Assembly (NCBI RefSeq): GCF_002531935.1
Contig: NZ_NWSV01000004.1
Location: 124,001 to 188,000, forward strand
Direction: 5' to 3'
Length of the DNA stretch: 64,000 bases
Origin: Rhizobium chutanense
GTDB taxonomy: Bacteria > Pseudomonadota > Alphaproteobacteria > Rhizobiales > Rhizobiaceae
Of this stretch, positions 57,794 to 64,000 are shown piece by piece. The position numbers and the translations under genes are program-made. Below the pieces are notes generated by a model. That model was given only the letters and a program-made list of their open reading frames with translations, was not told where the DNA came from and did no database searches. Numbering within the stretch: the stretch's first letter is position 1; each line of letters starts with the position of its first letter.

Positions 57794-59881
57794 CTAGTTT
57801 ATGGGACCCTTGTCGCCGGGCTTGCCCGGCAGCTGCTCGGGGAACAGCTCATATTTGCCCTGCTTGTCGGCGGCCACCCACAGGCGTTCGCGGATGATCG
57901 AGTCTTCAGCCCAGTTGAACATGAAGATCGGCGTCCCCTGCGGCACGTTGGAGAAGCGCTTGTTGATGATCAGCGCGCCCGGATATTCGGTCAGGCCGAC
58001 GGTGTTGACGTGTTCGGTCGAGATCTTCTGATACTGCTTCATCAGATCGACGCGTTCGTCATTGCTCTGGCTGGTGGTGAACTTGTTGACGACGTCGACA
58101 AGCTCCTGTTCGAACGGCATCAGATCGAGCTTGTCGTCCTTGCCGGCACGATGGTTCCAGCTGGTGCGCGGACCGACCGGGGCGAGCTGCTCGGTATTCT
58201 GCACCACCGATGACAGTTCCGTGGTGTTGCGCTGGATCAACCAGTCGAAGCGGCCGGAATAATGGGCTTCGTCACGCTTCGCCCCGTCGAGTCCATTGAT
58301 GATGATCTTCAGCCCGAGTTTTTCCATCTGGCCGACGACACCTTCGCCGAGGCTCTTGTCGGTCGTATAGTCGTTGTTGACGAGCAGAACGATTTCGACA
58401 TTCTTGCCGCCGGCCGTACCGGCCGGGAAGTTCACGATGCCGTCGCCGTCCGTATCCTTGAGGCCGGCCTTGGCAAGCTCCGCCTTGGCGCCCTTCAGAT
58501 CGAAGGGATAGTAGACGGTGGAGTTGCGGTCGTAGAAGCTGGTGCCGGAGGAAAGCCCGCCCGGATAGATCGCGGTGAACGGTCCCTTGACCAGCGAGTC
58601 GCCGATCGCCTTGCGATCGAGCGCCATGGTGACGGCCTTGCGGAAGTCCTCGTTGCGGTTCAGATCGCGGATCGCCTGGCCACGTTCGTCCGGGTTGCCC
58701 CAGCCATTGGCGGAGAAGTTCATGCGCAGATTATAGCCGATCAGGCGCGGACCGAAGGCAAGGCGGGCGGGCGCGGTCTTTTCGGCGGCTCGCTTCAGCG
58801 AGGCGACGAAGTTTTCCGGCTGCTCGAGGTTGGAGATGTCGGCAGAGCCCGCCACCGCCTGAACGTCGCGGTCGGCCCAGGTCGACAGCTTGTAGTGCAG
58901 CTCGTTGAGATAAGGCAGCTGATTGCCCTTCTCGTCGACCTTCCAGTAATAGGGGTTGCGCCGCAGGACGATGATGTCGTCGGAGCGATATTCCACCGGC
59001 ACCCAGGCGCCCATCACAGGCATGTTCATGAACTCCGGCGGGAAGGCGTTCTTGAACTGGTCGTAGGTGTTCTTCGAATATTTCGGATGCTGGGGCTTCA
59101 GGATATGCGACGGACCCGGGCAGAAGTTCGGGTAGGACATCGTATAGAGATATTGCTTCGGGAAGGCCTCCTTGAAGGTCCACTCGACGGTATAATCGTC
59201 GATCTTCTTCAGCGTCGTGCCGACGCCGAAGGCCTCAGGCGAGGCGCCGCCGCCGAGCGGCGAGACGTTCGGGTCGACGACTTCGTCGTCCCAGTAGAAC
59301 ATGATGTCGTCGGCGTTGAACGGCGCGCCGTCGGACCATTTGGCGCCTTCGACCAGGTGCATGGTCAGCTTATGGCCGTCGGCGGACCAATCCCAGCTCT
59401 TGGCCAGATTCGGCAGCGGCTCGGTATCCTTGGCTTCCACCTGGAACAGCGGCGCGGTGCGGGTCAGGCATTCGGAAAGGCCGATATCGATGCCGCCCCA
59501 GCCCTGCGTCTGGCCGGCGCCGTAGTTCCAGCCCTCCGGCCGGCCGCCGATGACGTGGCGCATCGTATCGCCATAGACGCCGATGCCGTCGGGCATATTG
59601 CCCGTCTTGAAGACCAGTGGCTCCTTCGGCAGCCGGTCCTTGACCGGCGGCAGCTTGCCGGTGGCGACGAAACTCTTGGTGACCCAATCGGGCTCGTGAT
59701 ATTCGGGCAGCGCCTTGAACTCCAGGATGGAGTCGCGCGCCACATATTTGATCTTGCCTTCGGCCGGGAAGTCCGCCGGTGCCGGCGGAACGGTTGCTTC
59801 GGAAGCATAGGCATTCAGCGCCAGCACCGAGACGCCGAGCGCCAAGCCGGCCAGAATGCCTGTTTTGCGGATATTCATCAT
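57794..59881 (-). CDS. agpA: ABC transporter substrate-binding protein, AgpA-like
   Basis: The 695-residue family 5 binding protein has a signal peptide (KTGILAGLALGVSVLALNAYA) and the family stretch WSADGHKLTMHLVEGAKWSDG. Its gene lies between two GH4 alpha-galactosidase-like genes, as in the agp/mel region of S. meliloti, where AgpA is needed for melibiose and raffinose use. The ligand is therefore probably an alpha-galactoside. GAGGGAGAACG precedes two adjacent ATGs; the first is used. Confidence 0.87.
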   Translation of the reverse strand: MMNIRKTGILAGLALGVSVLALNAYASEATVPPAPADFPAEGKIKYVARDSILEFKALPEYHEPDWVTKSFVATGKLPPVKDRLPKEPLVFKTGNMPDGIGVYGDTMRHVIGGRPEGWNYGAGQTQGWGGIDIGLSECLTRTAPLFQVEAKDTEPLPNLAKSWDWSADGHKLTMHLVEGAKWSDGAPFNADDIMFYWDDEVVDPNVSPLGGGASPEAFGVGTTLKKIDDYTVEWTFKEAFPKQYLYTMSYPNFCPGPSHILKPQHPKYSKNTYDQFKNAFPPEFMNMPVMGAWVPVEYRSDDIIVLRRNPYYWKVDEKGNQLPYLNELHYKLSTWADRDVQAVAGSADISNLEQPENFVASLKRAAEKTAPARLAFGPRLIGYNLRMNFSANGWGNPDERGQAIRDLNRNEDFRKAVTMALDRKAIGDSLVKGPFTAIYPGGLSSGTSFYDRNSTVYYPFDLKGAKAELAKAGLKDTDGDGIVNFPAGTAGGKNVEIVLLVNNDYTTDKSLGEGVVGQMEKLGLKIIINGLDGAKRDEAHYSGRFDWLIQRNTTELSSVVQNTEQLAPVGPRTSWNHRAGKDDKLDLMPFEQELVDVVNKFTTSQSNDERVDLMKQYQKISTEHVNTVGLTEYPGALIINKRFSNVPQGTPIFMFNWAEDSIIRERLWVAADKQGKYELFPEQLPGKPGDKGPIN

Positions 59882-59945
59882 CGTTCTCCCTCTTGTTCCG
59901 GAGCGCGGGTCACACGGGCTCCTTTTCCTCGCACGATGTGATGGC

Positions 59946-59990
59946 GGGCCTGATGTCATGGATTTTCCTCCCGGAAACCCATGACGGCCC
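59946..59990 (-). promoter_or_regulatory. Interrupted stem-loop between the first GH4 gene and agpA
   Basis: GTCATGG at 59955-59961 pairs with CCATGAC at 59979-59985, and outside a four-base bulge GGGCC at 59946-59950 pairs with GGCCC at 59986-59990. It lies in a 123-base gap and may separate expression of the glycosidase and binding-protein genes. Confidence 0.4.
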
Positions 59991-60004
59991 ATCCGTCACG
60001 AGAT

Positions 60005-61471
60005 TCAGACGGCCTGTTTCAGCGCCGCCTTTTCGGCGCGCAGCTCCTCGATCGAGCGGACGGTGCGGCGCGCGGCCCCCGCCCAGTCGCGGGTCTGCAC
60101 CTTCGATTTCGACAGCCGCTCCTTGGCGGCCGGCACGGCATCGGCATATTGCGGCAGCCAGCGCGCCTGGGCAACGACCATCTCGTCGACCATCTGCCAG
60201 ACCTCCTCGGGCGTCGAGACGGCTCCAACAAGCGGATCGTGCAGCACGGCGAGCTTCAACAGGTCGATATCGCCGGAGATCGCGGCATGCACCGACATGC
60301 GCTGGACGTTGATCGAGGAAATGCAGGTCGCCGCACAGGCTTCCGGCAGGGTGACGCCGGAGACCATGTTGATGCCGAAGCGGTCGACGAAGCCGGGCGA
60401 TTCGATGATCGCGTCGGACGGCAGGTTGGTGATGACGCCGTTGTTCTTGACGTTGAAATGGCCGCGATAGACCCGGTTGGTCTCCAGCGCCTCCAGAATG
60501 TGGCTGGCATGTTCGTTCGAGCGCTTGGCCGGGTCGATCGGCTTCGATGCGGATTCCAGGAATTGCGGAAATTCGGTCTCGAACCAGTTGCGCGTTTCGG
60601 TGGAGTGGCGGAGATAGCCACCGGTCTCGCCATGGATCCAGTCGGACATGTCGATCCAGCGGGTGATTTCCTCCGGCCGCTTGCGATACCAGGGCAGGTA
60701 TTCCGAGAGATGGCCGTTGCTTTCGGTGGAATAGACGCCGAACCGCTTCAGCACGTCGATGCGCAGTTTTTCCTGCTGCGAATAGACCGGATGCGCCTCG
60801 AAGGCGGCGACCAGCTCGTCCTTGCCGATCCTGCGGCCATTGAGGCGCAGGTCGATGAACCAGGTCTGGTGATTGATGCCGGAGCAGATGTAATCGAGCT
60901 CGCTCAGCGACTTGGCGCCGAGCACCTCGGCGATCTGTTCGGCGCCGTGCTGGACGCCGTGGCAGAGGCCGACGGTGTCGACCTTGCCGTATTCGATCGC
61001 CGCCCAGGTGTTCATCGCCATCGGGTTGGCATAGTTGAGGAACTTGGCGCCGGGCTCGGCGACCTCCCGGATATCCTTGCAGAAGTCGAGGATGACGGGA
61101 ATGTTGCGCTGGCCGTAGAGGATGCCGCCGGCGCAGATCGTATCGCCGACACACTGGTCGATGCCGTATTTCAGCGGAATTCTGATATCGTCGGCATAGG
61201 CTTCGAGCCCCCCGACCCGGACGCAGCTGATGATGTAACGGGCGCCTGCGAGCGCCTGGCGGCGGTCGGTCGTTGCCGTCACCTTGGTCGGCAGCCCGTT
61301 CGCCTCGACGATACGGTCGAGGATCGCCTTGATCATTTCGAGATTATGCTCGCTGAGATCGGTCAGTGCGAATTCGACGTCGCGGAACTCCGGCACGCAC
61401 AAGATGTCGGTGAACAGCTTCTTGGTGAAACCGACGCTGCCCGCACCGATGATAGCGATTTTGAAACTCAT
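60005..61471 (-). CDS. GH4 alpha-glucosidase/alpha-galactosidase
   Basis: The 488-residue GH4 enzyme starts MSFKIAIIGAGSVGFTKKLF (NAD-binding) and has LCHGVQHG and SGINHQTWF, the manganese ligands. It is longer than and clearly different from the MelA-like protein at the other end of the operon. In S. meliloti the equivalent gene is called agaL; whether this one prefers galactosides, glucosides or glucuronides cannot be told. GGTGAAGATC precedes the ATG. It is the first gene of the operon and is divergent from an AraC regulator. Confidence 0.85.
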   Translation of the reverse strand: MSFKIAIIGAGSVGFTKKLFTDILCVPEFRDVEFALTDLSEHNLEMIKAILDRIVEANGLPTKVTATTDRRQALAGARYIISCVRVGGLEAYADDIRIPLKYGIDQCVGDTICAGGILYGQRNIPVILDFCKDIREVAEPGAKFLNYANPMAMNTWAAIEYGKVDTVGLCHGVQHGAEQIAEVLGAKSLSELDYICSGINHQTWFIDLRLNGRRIGKDELVAAFEAHPVYSQQEKLRIDVLKRFGVYSTESNGHLSEYLPWYRKRPEEITRWIDMSDWIHGETGGYLRHSTETRNWFETEFPQFLESASKPIDPAKRSNEHASHILEALETNRVYRGHFNVKNNGVITNLPSDAIIESPGFVDRFGINMVSGVTLPEACAATCISSINVQRMSVHAAISGDIDLLKLAVLHDPLVGAVSTPEEVWQMVDEMVVAQARWLPQYADAVPAAKERLSKSKVQTRDWAGAARRTVRSIEELRAEKAALKQAV

Positions 61472-61623
61472 GATCTTCACCTCGACCCAATGGAATGCTA
61501 GAGAAAAGATTGATGTGGAGGAACAGGCCGCATGCCGGCGCATGGGGTTGAAAAAGCCGTAAAACTGCCTGTTTTCCTCCCGGCCGCTCTCGTCGACCGT
61601 CGTCTCTTCTGTGTTGTCGAGCG

Positions 61624-61667
61624 GGATTATGCCCGAAATCGGCGGCCCGACCAGAGAAGGATTATGC
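61624..61667. promoter_or_regulatory. Direct repeats in the regulator/GH4 intergenic region
   Basis: GGATTATGC occurs at 61624-61632 and 61659-61667, 35 bases apart, on the plus strand. They lie in the 212-base gap between the divergent AraC regulator and the GH4 gene and are probable half-sites for the AraC protein. The second copy is 16 bases from the regulator start, so it could also repress that gene. Confidence 0.5.
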
Positions 61668-61683
61668 TTTCAGGGGTAATTTT

Positions 61684-62559
61684 GTGCTGCAGGATTTAAT
61701 CGCCAACGGACAGTCGATGAGAACGGTTTCGCTGCCCCGCGGCCGCCAGCGGCTGCATGCCATGCCGACCAGCACCGGCTATGAAGTGCGCGAGAACGAA
61801 ACCTATGACTGGGACGGCAGACGGCGTGGCCAGACCCCCTTCACCGTGCTGCAGCACACGATCAGCGGCTCGGGCCGGCTGCGCTACCAGAACCGCAATT
61901 ATCGCCTCCAGGGCGGCGACACGCTGCTGGTGCTCGTCCCGCACAATCACCGCTACTGGCTGGAGAAGGGTGAGCGCTGGGAATATTTCTGGATCTCGAT
62001 GAATGGCGAGGAAACGCTGCGCATCCACCAGCTGGTGCTGTCGACCGCCGGACCGGTGCTGAAGCTGCAGCGCTCGACCATCGATCATCTGGCCGATTGC
62101 AGCCTGCGCCTCGTTAAGGGCGCGACGTCGCCGGGTGCCGCCTCGGCGGTTGCCTATGAGGCGGCGATGGCGCTCTACGACGACGTCTTCGGTTCGCCAT
62201 CCTTTGCCGCCGAGGCCAGCCCGATGCAGCCGGTGATCGACCATATCAATGCCCATCTCGAAAAGCCGCTGCCGGTCAGCGAACTCGCCGGCATCGTCGG
62301 CCTCAGCCGCGCGCATTTCTCGCGCAGCTTTGCCGAGAGCGAGGGCGTGCCGCCCGCCGAATTCGTGCTGCAGCAGCGCCTGCAGCGCGCCGTCAAGCTT
62401 CTGACCAAGGCCGATTTCCTGCCGGTCAAGGAAGTCGCCATCATGTGCGGCTTCGAGGATGCCAATTATTTCTCAAAAGTCTTCCGCCGCGTCTACGGCA
62501 CCAACCCCACCGAATTCCGCACGACCGGCATGTATGCCAGCATCGGCAAGCTGAAATAA
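61684..62559 (+). CDS. AraC-family regulator of the agp-type operon (AgpT-like)
   Basis: The 291-residue protein has a cupin-type sugar-sensing N-terminus (HTISGSGRLRYQNRNYRLQGGDTLLVLVP in part) and two C-terminal helix-turn-helix units (LPVSELAGIVGLSRAHFSRS and FLPVKEVAIMCGFEDANYFS). It is divergent from the GH4-agpA operon, which it probably activates. AGGGG lies eight bases before the GTG start; ATG 61717 is an alternative. Confidence 0.87.
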   Translation: MLQDLIANGQSMRTVSLPRGRQRLHAMPTSTGYEVRENETYDWDGRRRGQTPFTVLQHTISGSGRLRYQNRNYRLQGGDTLLVLVPHNHRYWLEKGERWEYFWISMNGEETLRIHQLVLSTAGPVLKLQRSTIDHLADCSLRLVKGATSPGAASAVAYEAAMALYDDVFGSPSFAAEASPMQPVIDHINAHLEKPLPVSELAGIVGLSRAHFSRSFAESEGVPPAEFVLQQRLQRAVKLLTKADFLPVKEVAIMCGFEDANYFSKVFRRVYGTNPTEFRTTGMYASIGKLK

Positions 62560-62578
62560 AATGCTTCCCCGACTTTCT

Positions 62579-63640
62579 TCAGGCCCGAACCTCGAACACC
62601 ATGTTGAACGGGGTTTCCGTAGCGCGGCGGAAATGCTTGAAGCCGGCGTCGAGCGCGACCTTTCGAAGCTTCATTTCTCCCGCCTGGGCGCCGAGCCCGA
62701 GCCCGACTTCCTGGGAGAGCGATGCCGGCGTGCAGATCATCGTCGATGCGCCGTAATAGACGCGGCCCACGGGGTTGAGATTGTCCTTCAAATGGTCGTG
62801 GGCGAAGGGCTCGACGATCAGCCAGGTGCCGTTCGGGGCGAGCGTTTCCCTGACATGCCGGCCGGCGCCGACCGGATCGCCCATGTCGTGCAGGCAGTCG
62901 AACATGGCGACCATATCATAGCCGCGCCCGGGAAATTCCGCCGCCTTACCCTGCTTGAAGGTCACCCGGTCGGCGACCCCAGCTTCTTTGGCGGCAGCCT
63001 TGGCTCTTTCGATCGAGGGCCCGTGATAATCGAAGCCGGTAAAATGCGAGGCGGGATAGGCCTGCGCCATCAGAATGGTCGAGGCACCGTGGCCGCAGCC
63101 GACATCGGCGACATTGGCGCCGGCTTTGAGCTTTTCGTCCATGCCGGCAAGTGCGGGAATCCATTCGTTGACCAGATGGCTGTTATAGCCCGGGCGGAAG
63201 AACCGCTCGGTGCCGCGGAAGAGGCAGGTGCTGTGCTCATGCCAGCCGAGCCCCTTGCCGGTGCGGAAGGCATCGGCGATCTTCGGCTCGTCCATCCACA
63301 TGGATTGCACGACCTCGAAGGCGCCGACGAAGAAGGCCGGGCTGTTTTCCTCGGCAAACACCATCGCCTGTTCCGGCGTCAGGCTGAAACGATCGGTTTT
63401 TTCGTCGTAAACGACATAATCGGCGGCCGCCTGGGCGCTCAGCCATTCCCTGAGGTACCGCTCCTTCACCCCGGTCTTCGCGGCAAGCTGCTCAACGGTC
63501 AACGGCGTGCCGTCGGCCATCGCCTTGAAGATCCCCACCTTGTCGCCAAGCACGACCAAGGCACCCGACATGGCGGCGCCGACATCGCCGACGAGACGAC
63601 CGACCAGCGCATCGAGTTTCTGCATATCTGGCTCACGCAT
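62579..63640 (-). CDS. SAM-dependent methyltransferase with N-terminal winged helix
   Basis: The 353-residue protein has an N-terminal winged-helix-like part (LTVEQLAAKTGVKERYLREWLSAQAA) and a class I methyltransferase domain with motif I ADVGCGHGAST, then HFTGFDYHGPSIERAK and AMFDCLHDMGDP. The layout is like plant and bacterial O-methyltransferases and the Rv2258c-type family. The acceptor is unknown. GGGAGGTAACA precedes the ATG; a TTG seven codons upstream lacks support. It converges on the AraC gene. Confidence 0.85.
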   Translation of the reverse strand: MREPDMQKLDALVGRLVGDVGAAMSGALVVLGDKVGIFKAMADGTPLTVEQLAAKTGVKERYLREWLSAQAAADYVVYDEKTDRFSLTPEQAMVFAEENSPAFFVGAFEVVQSMWMDEPKIADAFRTGKGLGWHEHSTCLFRGTERFFRPGYNSHLVNEWIPALAGMDEKLKAGANVADVGCGHGASTILMAQAYPASHFTGFDYHGPSIERAKAAAKEAGVADRVTFKQGKAAEFPGRGYDMVAMFDCLHDMGDPVGAGRHVRETLAPNGTWLIVEPFAHDHLKDNLNPVGRVYYGASTMICTPASLSQEVGLGLGAQAGEMKLRKVALDAGFKHFRRATETPFNMVFEVRA

Positions 63641-63872
63641 TGTTACCTCCCGGCGTGACAAAGGCGGTTAGATTAGGCCTTAATAATATTCAGTCAATCA
63701 ACCTCCCCCATCGCCCAATCAGGGTAGATCAAAGGCCCTATTCCGCCCCGGCAAGACATGCGCTTGCCTTATTCTGCGGCGGTCACATCTTTATAGTGCT
63801 GATCGAGAGCAGGCCGTGAACTCCGGAGCGACGGCAATGCTCCCTCCCCTTCTTCGACATCAGGTGGTTATT

Positions 63873-64000
63873 TTGTCCCTATCTCCAGCTCAGTGCCGGG
63901 CCGCGCGTGCTCTCGTTGGATGGTCCGAAGACGACTTGTCTTCAGCCGCGAAAATCGCCAAAAAGACGATTGCCGATTTCGAGGCCGGGACGCTTTCCCC
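63873..64000 (+). CDS. XRE-type helix-turn-helix regulator, N-terminal part (runs off the window)
   Basis: The last bases encode SLSPAQCRAARALVGWSEDDLSSAAKIAKKTIADFEAG (in part), the XRE helix-turn-helix of small rhizobial regulators that usually open SPAQCRAARALLxWS. The start is probably a TTG with AGGTGG upstream; an ATG at 63837 in the same frame is possible. The rest lies outside the window. The 232-base gap before it has no gene. Confidence 0.75.
   Translation, partial: MSLSPAQCRAARALVGWSEDDLSSAAKIAKKTIADFEAGTLS

Overview
The window looks like a stretch of a fast-growing rhizobium genome, most likely the Rhizobium leguminosarum/etli group. That is an inference from high GC content, a rhizobial-type pcaIJF/PcaR set, an agp-like alpha-galactoside operon, a bgsBA-like beta-glucan synthase pair, a complete tad/cpa pilus locus and many periplasmic-binding-protein transporters. 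No rRNA, tRNA, CRISPR array or intact insertion sequence was seen. The window begins inside glgX and ends inside an XRE-type regulator gene.

Layout. 1-4.3 kb: glycogen debranching enzyme (partial), an SDR oxidoreductase, an intergenic palindromic repeat, an MFS transporter and a GNAT acetyltransferase. 4.4-7.0 kb: pcaIJF, the last steps of the beta-ketoadipate pathway. 7.1-13.9 kb: a five-gene minus-strand cluster with a YcaO enzyme, its partner TfuA, a cytoplasmic HExxH metallopeptidase-like protein, a cysteine-rich protein and a large cyclase-like/ATPase regulator. It lies between pcaIJF and a PcaR-type regulator and is the most unusual part of the window. 14.9-18.0 kb: a secreted phosphoesterase and a divergent di-haem peroxidase. 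18.1-18.7 kb: a FitAB/VapBC-type toxin-antitoxin pair. 18.9-27.4 kb: an ArsR-type regulator with a large sensor-like C-terminus, a GH51 arabinofuranosidase and a five-gene Opp-type ABC transporter, plausibly an arabinoside uptake unit. 27.4-29.5 kb: a small low-GC-looking patch with a T4 Rnl1-type RNA ligase and an Imm26-like protein. 29.6-31.5 kb: a PLP enzyme and a divergent AraC-type regulator. 31.8-35.6 kb: bgsB-bgsA-like synthesis of mixed-linkage beta-glucan and a small membrane protein.

35.8-50.2 kb holds the Tad (Flp pilus) locus. Flp pilin, CpaB, the CpaC secretin, a lipoprotein, TadG, TadE, a TadF-like pseudopilin, TadZ, an L,D-transpeptidase, TadA, TadB, TadC, an AAA+ ATPase and a coiled-coil membrane protein are all on the minus strand. 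The prepilin peptidase at one end and a TadD-like lipoprotein at the other are on the plus strand. 50.3-52.4 kb: two more toxin-antitoxin pairs (GNAT/DUF1778 and ParDE) around a small hypothetical gene. 52.4-62.6 kb: an agp/mel-type operon with two GH4 glycosidases, a large binding protein, two permeases, a double ATPase and a divergent AraC regulator. 62.6-63.6 kb: a SAM-dependent methyltransferase.

The genes suggest a plant-associated, saprophytic lifestyle: uptake and hydrolysis of plant-derived arabinosides and galactosides, use of aromatic acids, and surface attachment through Tad pili and beta-glucan. Start codons were chosen from Shine-Dalgarno spacing and family N-termini. Operators and terminators were found by eye as inverted or direct repeats and have not been tested.
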